NCBI GenBank assembly: GCA_050014095.1
Contig: JBEKDZ010000003.1
Location: forward strand, 1-64,000
From: RBG-13-51-18 sp050014095
GTDB taxonomy: Bacteria > Chloroflexota > Dehalococcoidia > Dehalococcoidales > RBG-16-60-22
Direction of reading: 5' to 3'
DNA length: 64,000 nucleotides
Shown: in pieces, positions 1-8,116 of the stretch
Layout: each line of letters opens with the position of its first letter
Numbering within the stretch: the stretch's first letter is position 1
Made by a program: the position numbers and the translations under genes
Notes under the pieces: model-generated
What the model was told of the DNA's origin: nothing
Databases searched by the model: none
The model's input: the letters and a program-made list of their open reading frames with translations, nothing else

Positions 1-781
<781 letters not shown>

Positions 782-876
782 AGGGAGATGAATGGTGTGT
801 TTACCTATTCTCCTAGGTCGGTCGTTCCGATAATATCGGGACGCCTCTTTCCCTCCGCTATCCAGTGGTTAAGACG

Positions 877-908
877 AAACCCCGGTCTTATAAGCCGGGG
901 TTTTTTAT
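877..908 (+). terminator. Rho-independent terminator after 16S rRNA
   Basis: A CCCCGG (880-885) / CCGGGG (895-900) stem is extended inward by CTTATAAG pairing and followed by seven uninterrupted or nearly uninterrupted Ts. It closes the 16S transcript and separates it from the next promoter, which starts 22 nt later. Confidence 0.85.
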
Positions 909-929
909 TTGAGGGGGGTGGCGTATCAC

Positions 930-958
930 TTGACAAAAATATTGTTCCTGAGTATATT
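930..958 (+). promoter_or_regulatory. Sigma-70 type promoter of the HNH gene
   Basis: TTGACA at 930-935 and TATATT at 953-958 are separated by 17 nt. The predicted start of transcription is near 965, about 35 nt before the ATG at 1000. AGGAGG at 989-994 is a strong ribosome binding site. Confidence 0.7.
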
Positions 959-999
959 AGATTTAATCTAAGTATTCTAAAAAAACTTAGGAGGTACAA

Positions 1000-1329
1000 A
1001 TGGCTTATTTTGATGAACCCAATAAAACCAAACCTATAAGTAAAACCGAATGGGAAGTTATTAAGGCTAGTCATGGTAATAAATGCGTTATATGTGGTAA
1101 AACCGAGAAACTAGTTGGTATTCTCCAACGAACTCACATTAAAGCAAAATCAAAAGGTGGTTCGCAGGTACTTCCAATGTGCGCGACACATCACACAATG
1201 TATGATAAAACTCTCTTATCAGATGTACAATTGAAAAAGATTGGGCTTACTAAAAAATCCTTAGCGAGACTAATACCAGCTAAGAAGAAAAAGAAAGATA
1301 CGTATTTAGACGGTAGTAAAATTATATAA
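1000..1329 (+). CDS. Small HNH-endonuclease-like protein
   Basis: This is a 109-residue protein with a zinc-stabilised HNH-like core. CVICGK near residues 27-32 gives the first Cys pair, THIKAKSKGG near 46-55 is the catalytic-His strand, and PMCATHH near 59-66 gives the second zinc ligand pair and final His. HNH proteins are metal-dependent nucleases found in homing elements, phages, restriction systems and repair. The tail is very lysine-rich. It has its own promoter and AGGAGG five bases before the ATG. It sits alone between the 16S terminator and a hypothetical gene, so no partner is visible and the role (selfish element, defence or repair) is unknown. Confidence 0.7.
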   Translation: MAYFDEPNKTKPISKTEWEVIKASHGNKCVICGKTEKLVGILQRTHIKAKSKGGSQVLPMCATHHTMYDKTLLSDVQLKKIGLTKKSLARLIPAKKKKKDTYLDGSKII

Positions 1330-1434
1330 TATCTTTGTAAATTTATATCTTCACCACCTTTATCCCCCTTTCGATTTAAATTCCCTAAATCCCTCTTTTT
1401 CAAAGTGGGACACGGGGATGGGAGATAATAGATA

Positions 1435-1683
1435 ATGCCATTTTGGAAAAAGAAAAGTAAAGAGCAAAATCTAAAAGATGCATTTGAGACTGCATACCTA
1501 ATGTTAAAACAGGATCAGGAGATAGCAGAGAGGGAGAATATCTATATTGATGGTTTTTATGAAAAGCGTTCAATAATTTATATAGTAAGTCGTTATTGTA
1601 ATTTGTCCAAGGAAGAAGCAGAGGAAATATATTTCGAGGCAGTGAGGCAAATGGATAAAGAGTGGAGAGAAAAATATCCGTAA
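1435..1683 (+). CDS. Hypothetical protein, 82 aa
   Basis: I do not recognise the family. The protein is short, charged and mostly helical in appearance, starting MPFWKKKSKEQN. It is rich in Lys and Glu in the first and last thirds, with YIVSRYCNLSKEEAEEIYFE as a possible helix-turn-helix-like stretch. No signal peptide or membrane segment is visible. The upstream GGGAGA-type ribosome site is weak. A clean terminator follows the stop by about 50 nt, which supports a real transcription unit, possibly shared with the HNH gene 105 nt upstream. Confidence 0.5.
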   Translation: MPFWKKKSKEQNLKDAFETAYLMLKQDQEIAERENIYIDGFYEKRSIIYIVSRYCNLSKEEAEEIYFEAVRQMDKEWREKYP

Positions 1684-1733
1684 TTATTTTAGGTTTAATA
1701 CAACGAAGATGCATTTAAAGTGGAGAGTCTTTA

Positions 1734-1757
1734 AGAGGGGCTAAAACCCCTCTTTTT
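1734..1757 (+). terminator. Rho-independent terminator
   Basis: AGAGGGG (1734-1740) pairs with CCCCTCT (1747-1753) across a six-base loop and is followed by Ts. It ends the HNH/hypothetical transcript. Confidence 0.75.
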
Positions 1758-1765
1758 ATGTTAAC

Positions 1766-2045
1766 CCTCTTCTCTTATAATAAGAGGGGGCGAGGGGATA
1801 AGACAATAGATGGATTCCCGCCTTTGCGGGAATGATAGGGCAAAATCTCCCTCCTATCCCTCTTTATGAAAGAGGGACGCTAATATCCTCAATGGGGAGT
1901 AGCCTGCGTAGAGGGGCGCCAGCCCCTCTCAACAAAACCTCCCCCTCTCCAAACAAATAAATTATTGGCTCAAGTAATTAAACCGTTTGGAGAGGGGGCA
2001 AGGGGGTAAGGCAATAAGTGGATTCCAGCCTACGCTGGAATGACG
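1766..2045. repeat. Cluster of palindromic intergenic repeats
   Basis: This gap carries no gene but several inverted repeats. ATTCCCGC/GCGGGAAT lies at 1814-1833 and its relative ATTCCAGC/GCTGGAAT at 2022-2041; the arms differ but stay complementary, and both are followed by GA and preceded by a similar CAATA-type lead. GAGGGGC/GCCCCTC lies at 1911-1928. A perfect 14-bp arm pair, CCCCCTCTCCAAAC (1941-1954) with GTTTGGAGAGGGGG (1985-1998), encloses 30 nt. The two GGATTCC units resemble the REP-like repeats that are often mistranslated as DSSLRWND at protein N-termini. Confidence 0.7.
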
Positions 2046-2057
2046 TACTTAAAGAAG

Positions 2058-2087
2058 GCTTGATTTTTCCCTATTCTTCATCGTACA
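2058..2087 (+). repeat. 30-bp direct repeat, copy 1 (promoter-like)
   Basis: This 30-bp sequence is identical to 2585-2614. It contains TTGATT (2060-2065) and, with the next two bases, TACAGT (2084-2089) at 18-nt spacing. It can therefore serve as a promoter for the SRPBCC gene starting at 2138. Confidence 0.8.
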
Positions 2088-2137
2088 GTAAGAATTATTT
2101 ATTATTCATTAGCTCAGCACTAAAGGTGGTGAATGCA

Positions 2138-2590
2138 ATGATAGAAAAAATCATCGTCGAGATTAACATACCAGTTGAAAAAGTCTTCCTGTTCATGTGC
2201 GCCTACGACAAACACTACACCGAGGTTTCCCAAGACCATATCGAGCGCGTAGTCAATATCAAAGATCCTGATTTGGAGCACCCGGATGTGAGCTTTTACT
2301 TCCGGCAGATATCACCCATTAGCGGCAAGGAACAGAAAGTACGGGGCAGGGTCACCCGGGTAGAGATTAATAGGTACATCGGCACACGGTTCTTGTTCCC
2401 AATTTCGCTTGTCCTTGCCAAAGTCGATAATATATTTGAACCGAAGGATGGCGGTTGTCTGTTAACCACGAATTTGCATTTTACTTTCCTAGCACATTTT
2501 ATGAAGAAGAGCGTACGGAAAGTAGTTGAGCATATCACCGGTGAGCTTGAGGAAACTAAAAAGAGACTGGAGAATCAAGCGAACGCTTGA
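2138..2590 (+). CDS. SRPBCC (START/Bet v1-like) family protein
   Basis: The 150-residue product has the look of the SRPBCC lipid/hydrophobic-ligand fold. It opens with a beta-strand IEKIIVEINIPVEKVFLFM, the middle is polar, and it ends with a long amphipathic helix (FMKKSVRKVVEHITGELEETKKRLENQ) typical of these cavities. I chose ATG 2138 because AAGGTGGTGA lies just upstream. The reading frame stays open back to 2018, but that part translates a palindromic repeat (DSSLRWND) and is not a plausible N-terminus. The stop codon lies inside the second copy of a 30-bp direct repeat that also contains the tRNA-Ile promoter. Ligand and role are unknown. Confidence 0.6.
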   Translation: MIEKIIVEINIPVEKVFLFMCAYDKHYTEVSQDHIERVVNIKDPDLEHPDVSFYFRQISPISGKEQKVRGRVTRVEINRYIGTRFLFPISLVLAKVDNIFEPKDGGCLLTTNLHFTFLAHFMKKSVRKVVEHITGELEETKKRLENQANA

Positions 2591-2614
2591 TTTTTCCCTA
2601 TTCTTCATCGTACA
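2585..2614 (+). repeat. 30-bp direct repeat, copy 2
   Basis: This copy is identical to 2058-2087. It covers the last two codons of the SRPBCC gene and the promoter of tRNA-Ile. Confidence 0.8.
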
Positions 2615-2616
2615 AT
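2587..2616 (+). promoter_or_regulatory. Promoter of tRNA-Ile
   Basis: TTGATT (2587-2592) and TACAAT (2611-2616) are 18 nt apart. The predicted start is about seven nt before the tRNA 5' end. Confidence 0.6.
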
Positions 2617-2629
2617 TATAGACGTTTCC

Positions 2630-2706
2630 GGGCCATTAGCTCAGCTGGTTAGAGCACAGTCCTGATAAGACTGGGGTCTGTGGTTCGAGTCCACAATGGC
2701 CCACCA
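2630..2706 (+). tRNA. tRNA-Ile (GAT)
   Basis: The acceptor arms GGGCCAT (2630-2636) and ATGGCCC (2696-2702) pair fully. D-arm, anticodon stem CAGTC/GACTG (2657-2661, 2669-2673) and T-arm with TTCGAGT loop are all canonical. The anticodon GAT is at 2664-2666. The discriminator is A2703 and CCA is encoded (2704-2706). In many bacteria this tRNA lies in the 16S-23S spacer; here it stands alone about 1.85 kb past the 16S gene. Confidence 0.97.
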
Positions 2707-2897
2707 TCGTGTACAATAGACAGAACTTTTGAGTTGGTTTTTAGCCTTAATATTTAATCCTATACAAACCAGTGATTTGTTTTTATCCGCTTGATAACTT
2801 TAGCGCCGTCCATCTTTGGTATCTTGGCTGCCACGAGGACAATACCGGGCATTAGTTCAATCGACAGACGGACGACATCTGCCTTAGCCACTTTTTT

Positions 2898-3566
2898 CTA
2901 CTTCAGCGCCTTCCTGCCCGAGGCTGGATTATCAAAGTGGAAGGGACAGATAAAACCCGATGGCCATTGTGTTTCCTCTGGCGCGCCATCCGGCTTTAGT
3001 TGGGGATTACGCTTATAAGGACGGTCTATTCTTTCATCAGTCAGCCTTTCAACCGGCACAAAACTCATGCGCCAGGGCGCGTGGAAAGTCATGCACCAGT
3101 GGACTTTCTTCATTCTCCACCGGCTGTTCTGTTTAATGTAATCAACCTCATACACGCCGTTCATCCAGCCGGGATTGATTTTGTTACCCGGGGCAGGGAA
3201 AGCATTAGCCCCAAAGCCGTACCATCTTCCTTTAGCCGTTTTGCCATCTTCAGATACATGTACGATACCAGATAATTGCATTACCTGGTGCATAAATTCC
3301 GGGTTGGGCGATTTCCTTACCTCAACACCTTTTTGTCCGTGATGGAAAAAATCCCGTATATTTTCCTTCCCGATATAATGACCGGCGGCTACCAACAGCT
3401 CGGTATCCGGCCCATCGGCAAAGCAATCGATGATATCCTCGGCCATCCAGTGCTCCAGGTAGAAGCCGTATGCCCTTTGCAGCTTTTTTATCTCCTCTGT
3501 GTCTTCTAATATTTGAAGCTTTTTCTCCAAATACTCGACTTTGGCGGTCAACTCTTCAATATTCAT
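2898..3566 (-). CDS. SnoaL-like (NTF2-fold) domain protein
   Basis: The 222-residue protein begins with a short coiled segment (NIEELTAKVEYLEKKLQILE) and then DTEEIKKLQRAYGFYLE, a typical start of bacterial SnoaL-like domains. A cone-shaped NTF2 fold follows to about residue 160. The C-terminal 60 residues are Pro-rich and extra to the core. Such proteins act as isomerases, cyclases, dehydratases or binding partners. ATG 3566 is preferred over the adjacent ATG 3569 because it sits six bases from AAGGAG. It is the last gene of the minus-strand operon and follows two SDR genes, so a role on the same substrate is likely. Confidence 0.75.
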   Translation of the reverse strand: MNIEELTAKVEYLEKKLQILEDTEEIKKLQRAYGFYLEHWMAEDIIDCFADGPDTELLVAAGHYIGKENIRDFFHHGQKGVEVRKSPNPEFMHQVMQLSGIVHVSEDGKTAKGRWYGFGANAFPAPGNKINPGWMNGVYEVDYIKQNSRWRMKKVHWCMTFHAPWRMSFVPVERLTDERIDRPYKRNPQLKPDGAPEETQWPSGFICPFHFDNPASGRKALK

Positions 3567-3596
3567 CATACGCTCCTTCCCGTTAAAAACGTTTCC

Positions 3597-4352
3597 TTAA
3601 GGCGTTACCCCTCCCGATACCACCAATACCTGCCCCACGATATCGCTGGCGGCATCGGAGGCCAGGAAGGTCACCGCGTTGGCGATATCCTGCGGCGTAG
3701 TAAGACGCTTTATCGGCAGGGTTTTAGGAAAGTTTTCAATCATTCCGGGTGGAGCGTTCCTAGCGAAGCCGGTATTGGCTACTCCAGGAGAAACGCAGTT
3801 AATGTTAATGCCTTCCGGCGCGGCTTCTTTGGCTACGCCCATACTGAATGCGATAATGCCCGCCTTAGCGGCAGCGTAGCCGGCGGTGAACATGCCGCCA
3901 TGGATCCCCGCCCCGGAGGTGATATTCACAATCTTACCGCTCTTTTGTTTTATCATTATCGGCAGGACGGTCCTCGTGCCATTACGCGTGCTTTTGAGGT
4001 TTACATCGATATCGAATTCCCAGTCCTTGTCGGTCATTTGGAGGAAGGGTTTAGGCGGGGTACAGCCGCCAGCATTGTTCACCAATATGTCTATACGGCC
4101 GAACTTCTCCAATATCTTATTTACCATTGAGTCCCATTCCGTAATACTGGTGACATCGCCTTTAATTGCCATGGACCGCCGACCCAGCTTCTCGACCCCA
4201 GCGGCGGTTTTTTGCGCGCCCTCGATATCAATGTCGTTGATGATGACATCACACCCTTCCTTAGCCAACTGTAAAGCTATCGCTTTACCGAAGCCTATCT
4301 GGCTGCCTGCACCGGTAACCAGCGCTATTTTACCCTTTAATCCCAGCTCCAT
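3597..4352 (-). CDS. Short-chain dehydrogenase/reductase (SDR)
   Basis: This is a classical SDR of 251 residues. TGAGSQIGFG near residues 13-22 is the nucleotide-binding glycine motif, NNAGG near 93-97 stabilises the fold, and S plus YAAAK form the catalytic Ser-Tyr-Lys set. It likely oxidises or reduces an alcohol/ketone with NAD(P). The frame is open 62 codons further upstream, but AGGAGG just before ATG 4352 fixes the start, and the longer version would overlap the previous gene. It follows another SDR by 85 nt and belongs to the oxidoreductase operon. Confidence 0.9.
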   Translation of the reverse strand: MELGLKGKIALVTGAGSQIGFGKAIALQLAKEGCDVIINDIDIEGAQKTAAGVEKLGRRSMAIKGDVTSITEWDSMVNKILEKFGRIDILVNNAGGCTPPKPFLQMTDKDWEFDIDVNLKSTRNGTRTVLPIMIKQKSGKIVNITSGAGIHGGMFTAGYAAAKAGIIAFSMGVAKEAAPEGININCVSPGVANTGFARNAPPGMIENFPKTLPIKRLTTPQDIANAVTFLASDAASDIVGQVLVVSGGVTP

Positions 4353-4437
4353 TTGATACCTCCTTGTATAGTACTGCTTATCATCTTCAATTCTATCAAC
4401 CAAAGCATAATAGAAGGACGGCGTTTCTGCTATTCGC

Positions 4438-5214
4438 TTATGGCGCCGCCCGACTGGGCATGCCGCCGCCGACGCGGATGCTATCGCCGGTGATATAGGA
4501 CGATTCATCAGAAGCCAAAAAAAGAGCCGCAGATGCAATGTCTTCTACCGTGCCTTCTCTCCCCAGCGGTATGCCTTCCGCCATCTTGCCCATGAAGGCA
4601 TCCAGGTCTTTTATCGTGGACGGGGCGAAATCACGCGTCATGTCCGTGCGAATCATACCGGGGAGAATGGCATTGCAGGTAACATGATATTTAGCCATTT
4701 CCAGCGCAAAGCAGTCGGATAGGTGCTTGGCAGCGGCTTTAGCGGCGGCATAATGGATGGAGAACGGGGCAGGGGATATACCGGCTAGCGAGGCGATATT
4801 GATGATTTTGCCGTATTTATTAGCTTTCATATGGGGGGCGATAGCCTGGAGGCAAAGGAATATACCCTTCATATTCACAGCAACGACCTTGTCATACTCT
4901 TCTTCAGTAATATCATTAATCAAAATCGGTGGTCTGCCAATACCGGCACAATTTATCATGATATCTATTTTCTTAAACTTAGCAATAGCTTTGGCTACCG
5001 TGTCTTTCACCTGGGCGCTGCTGGTGACATCACAGCGGATATAAACAGCATCCTTGCCAGCCTTTTTGATATCCGCGACTGTCTTCTCGCCGTCTTTGTC
5101 CAAAATGTCCACGATGACCGAGGAACATCCTTCCTTGGCGAAGCGTAGTGCTATAGCCCGGCCCATGCCGCGGGCACCGCCGGTGATGATGGCCACCCTG
5201 TCTTTTAACAACAT
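4438..5214 (-). CDS. Short-chain dehydrogenase/reductase (SDR)
   Basis: This 258-residue classical SDR has TGGARGMGRA near residues 11-20 for the dinucleotide, CAGIG in place of NNAG near 89-93, and a catalytic Ser followed by YAAAK near 154-158. The C-terminus carries ITGDSIRVGGG, usual for FabG-like SDRs. ATG 5214 sits eight bases from AGGAGG; a TTG one codon upstream is too close to it. The gene lies 32 nt after the flavoprotein gene of the FAD/Fe-S/FAD cassette. It probably acts on the alcohol or keto product of that cassette (inference). Confidence 0.9.
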   Translation of the reverse strand: MLLKDRVAIITGGARGMGRAIALRFAKEGCSSVIVDILDKDGEKTVADIKKAGKDAVYIRCDVTSSAQVKDTVAKAIAKFKKIDIMINCAGIGRPPILINDITEEEYDKVVAVNMKGIFLCLQAIAPHMKANKYGKIINIASLAGISPAPFSIHYAAAKAAAKHLSDCFALEMAKYHVTCNAILPGMIRTDMTRDFAPSTIKDLDAFMGKMAEGIPLGREGTVEDIASAALFLASDESSYITGDSIRVGGGMPSRAAP

Positions 5215-5246
5215 CAATCTTTCCTCCTGTTTTTCTATTGATATTT

Positions 5247-6791
5247 TTATTCATCCTTAGCTGTGATATAAGTTGAAGACTCCGATGCGCCGTTGGGGTC
5301 GAATGTCTTTTTAATTTTCCTCAACCACAAATGATAGTTGCAGGCATGCGGCCCATACATATCATGGAGGGCATCACTCCAGATATGCTGCGGCACGCCA
5401 AAATGCTCCTTAATAGAAATCTCATTGGAGGCGGCGTTGATCGCTCTCTGGAGTTTGCCGGGGTCTTTGACCCTTAAAGAGACACGGGCCAGAATTTCAC
5501 CGTGGCCAGTATGCCCGTGCTCGATGGACTGGATGAACGGGGAAGCACCATCATCGTAAAGTGAACCATCTGCGATAAGCCTTGCTTTCACTTTAGAGCA
5601 GCTCCTAATAAAATAGCTCATAAGCGGGAAGGAATCGCCGCCGCCGACCATGCCTGCCTGCGGCGCCAGGACACGCCCCGTCTCTTTAATTGAGCCTGTC
5701 TCTCTGAAATACCGCCAGATATAACCGCCCTGGTTTTCCGGGTCCTCAACTTCTTTTAGAGGTTGGCCTCCGGTCTCATCAATAATGGCCTGTAATACTT
5801 TTTTCTTGTATTCGAAATCGCCCGTGGAATTGGCAGCGATAAGAACCATGAAACCAGGTCCCTGTACCGAATCCGAGAATTTTTTGTAGATTTCTCTTTC
5901 TTCTTCTACATTCTTGGTAGCCAGGTTGGAAGCCATCATGGCGGCGTTAAAGCACATGAGTTCAGTTGCAATTTCCGCTTCGCCTATCTTGAGTACGGCA
6001 TCAATCATCGCATCCAGCATTTTGAATGAGAAATACCGTACCAGAAAGCCTGGCGGGATATAGGCCGGCTTGTACTTCGGCGATATGCCTTCCATGGGGA
6101 AAGTGGCGGGGCCTGGCCAGTCGTATAGTTTTTGAGCTGCTTTGGTGTAAACGCCAAGTCCGCCCAGTGGCATGGTGTTGCCCCTGATGATGCCGCGTAG
6201 TGAAGGCCCGGGACCGTCGCCGCAGAACCACTCATCGTTCGTCCCCAGTGAGCCGAACCTGACGATTTCTCCATCCCCCGTGACCCACTCCAAGGCAAGT
6301 TGGTTCCTCTCGCCGTAGCTTCCGGTCTGACTTAAGTGCCCTAGGTTGACATGGGCAGCCAGCGGCAGGGCGGAGCAATTGCTGCCGGCACCGGTCAAAT
6401 TACAGTTAAGGCCCCTTTTCATACACTCAGCCTGCAACTGGGCGCCGATAACGTAAGGCTCGACGACAGCGTACATGCTTTTCTCGTTGATTTCCAGTAT
6501 GCGGTTCATCCGCCGCAGGTCTATCTTGATGCAATTCGGCCGGGCAGCGTCACTGTAAAGCCAACCGGTACTTGATGCCTTGTATTGTACTTCATGCTTA
6601 TTACATAGCTTGACGATTGCCTGAACCTGTTTCGTGCTGTCAGGGAGCGTTATAGCTTCAAATCTCGGCGTTACAGCTATGCCGTGTCTAACAGGGTTAG
6701 CATAGGTCTCGGTAATGACCGGGGCATCGGAAACATATTGCGGACCGAGGATATCTTCCAGCGCTCTATAAAAATCTCTCTTTAAAGCCAT
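5247..6791 (-). CDS. FAD-binding oxidase subunit (PCMH/VAO type), cassette 1
   Basis: The 514-residue protein has an N-terminal FAD-binding type-4 domain (about residues 35-230; RRMNRILEINEKSMYAVVEP and a GSYGERN stretch) and a C-terminal cap resembling the vanillyl-alcohol oxidase/4-cresol dehydrogenase family. The end reads KKTFDPNGASESS. It is the third gene of an FAD/Fe-S/FAD cassette whose architecture matches glycolate-oxidase-type GlcDEF complexes, in which two flavin subunits pass electrons to a CCG-domain Fe-S subunit. The close paralogue at 53899-55449 shares most motifs. The substrate is unknown; an aromatic or alpha-hydroxy compound is possible. Confidence 0.85.
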   Translation of the reverse strand: MALKRDFYRALEDILGPQYVSDAPVITETYANPVRHGIAVTPRFEAITLPDSTKQVQAIVKLCNKHEVQYKASSTGWLYSDAARPNCIKIDLRRMNRILEINEKSMYAVVEPYVIGAQLQAECMKRGLNCNLTGAGSNCSALPLAAHVNLGHLSQTGSYGERNQLALEWVTGDGEIVRFGSLGTNDEWFCGDGPGPSLRGIIRGNTMPLGGLGVYTKAAQKLYDWPGPATFPMEGISPKYKPAYIPPGFLVRYFSFKMLDAMIDAVLKIGEAEIATELMCFNAAMMASNLATKNVEEEREIYKKFSDSVQGPGFMVLIAANSTGDFEYKKKVLQAIIDETGGQPLKEVEDPENQGGYIWRYFRETGSIKETGRVLAPQAGMVGGGDSFPLMSYFIRSCSKVKARLIADGSLYDDGASPFIQSIEHGHTGHGEILARVSLRVKDPGKLQRAINAASNEISIKEHFGVPQHIWSDALHDMYGPHACNYHLWLRKIKKTFDPNGASESSTYITAKDE

Positions 6792-6807
6792 GATTCATGA
6801 CCTCCTC

Positions 6808-8076
6808 TTAAATTGCCTTTTCCAATAACTCGATAACATCGTAAACCTTGAGGTGGCTCTCTTTTTGAGAGATACCTTGATTAAAATTCTTAACACACCA
6901 AGGGCACGCTGTAACAATAGCGGCAGCTCCGGTTGTTTCAGCCTCTTTGATTCTTTCCTGTACCGTCCACATGGAAAATTCTGGGTTAGTCTCATTGATA
7001 CCGCCGCCGGCGCCACAGCACCAGGCGTACTCTTTGATTCTATCCATTTCCACCAGCTTAAGACCGGGAATGCTTTTGAGTATATCACGCGGCGGTTCGT
7101 AAACGCCGTACGTTCCGCGGCGGTATTCCTTGGGTGGCTCATGATAGCGTATTCCATCCAATACTTCCTTGCCTTTCCAGTGGATGTAAGGCTCGCTCAT
7201 GCGGCCAAGATGGCAGGGGTCATGGTAAGCGACGGTGATATTTACTTTCTTCTTCGGTTTTAACTTACCCTCCTTTTCCAGGCGGGCAAGATATTCTGTG
7301 ATATGCAGTACTTCCAGATCGCCCTTTAAATCGAATTTATCATAGAGTACTTTAAAAGCATGGTAGCATTCGGCGCAGATGGTCACTAGCGTCTTGGCAC
7401 AGGACTTCTTAATCATATCCATATTATTTTTAGCCTGGTTCAAAAAATCTGGTTTATAGCCCATCTGATAGGCGCGCCCGCCGCAGCAGTTCTCATTCTC
7501 ACCCGCGATACCGAAATTCACGCCCGCTTTCTTAAGGAGTTCGGCGGCGATTTTGGCCAGCTTCCACATATCCTTATTCAAGCTGGTCAGGCAGCCAACG
7601 TGAAAGATTACATCCACCTTTTCTTTGGTGCAGTCCTTAATGTTTAGTCCTGCCGCCCATTCACCTCGTTTGGTTTGGGTTCCCGGTACCATGGTGCCCT
7701 GCTTCCGCAGACTGTTGATTACTTTATCGAGGGCGGGATTGGTATGGCCGGACTCGACGCATTTGATTCTAATCTCATTTATTGGCTCGATGACTTCCAT
7801 GTCCATAGAATACTTGCATGATGTATCGCAGGCACCGCACATCTGGCAGTTGTACACTACCTCAAGTAGCTTATCGGTAAAATCAAGTCTTTTCTCCAGC
7901 AGAGCCGTACCCATGACCATACGGCCGCCGCCGCAATAGGAATGGAATTCATATCTGGTGATACTGGGACAGACATTGACATGGTCGTACCCCGTAACTT
8001 TCTCCAGGGGGATAAATTTACAGGTAGAACACCGGCGACATGTTTCCATATAACTTCGATATTCTTCCAATGACAT
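6808..8076 (-). CDS. Fe-S oxidoreductase with CCG domains (GlcF/HdrD-like), cassette 1
   Basis: The 422-residue protein has an N-terminal ferredoxin-type part (CRRCSTC with a later NVCPS, and CQMCGACDTSCK near residues 78-89). Two CCG domains follow: the first has HVGC, ENCCGG and CAEC, and the second has HDPCHLGR, WCCGAGGG and CPWC. CCG domains bind unusual Fe-S clusters and carry electrons in heterodisulfide reductase, GlcF, GlpC and succinate:quinone reductase E. No membrane segment is visible. It lies between two flavin subunits with short gaps (16 and 40 nt), so it is the likely electron-transfer subunit of one complex. Confidence 0.9.
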   Translation of the reverse strand: MSLEEYRSYMETCRRCSTCKFIPLEKVTGYDHVNVCPSITRYEFHSYCGGGRMVMGTALLEKRLDFTDKLLEVVYNCQMCGACDTSCKYSMDMEVIEPINEIRIKCVESGHTNPALDKVINSLRKQGTMVPGTQTKRGEWAAGLNIKDCTKEKVDVIFHVGCLTSLNKDMWKLAKIAAELLKKAGVNFGIAGENENCCGGRAYQMGYKPDFLNQAKNNMDMIKKSCAKTLVTICAECYHAFKVLYDKFDLKGDLEVLHITEYLARLEKEGKLKPKKKVNITVAYHDPCHLGRMSEPYIHWKGKEVLDGIRYHEPPKEYRRGTYGVYEPPRDILKSIPGLKLVEMDRIKEYAWCCGAGGGINETNPEFSMWTVQERIKEAETTGAAAIVTACPWCVKNFNQGISQKESHLKVYDVIELLEKAI

Positions 8077-8116
8077 TGTATATTCTCCTTAGTTTTGGCA
8101 TTTTGCCTTTTAATTC

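Noticed and set aside
2018..2137. N-terminal extension of the SRPBCC gene
   Set aside because: It translates the GGATTCC-type palindrome (DSSLRWND) and the promoter-like repeat, and a good ribosome site lies before ATG 2138.
3886..4356. Long plus-strand open frames across the minus-strand operon
   Set aside because: They run opposite to well-supported SDR and flavoprotein genes and their products have no sensible composition.
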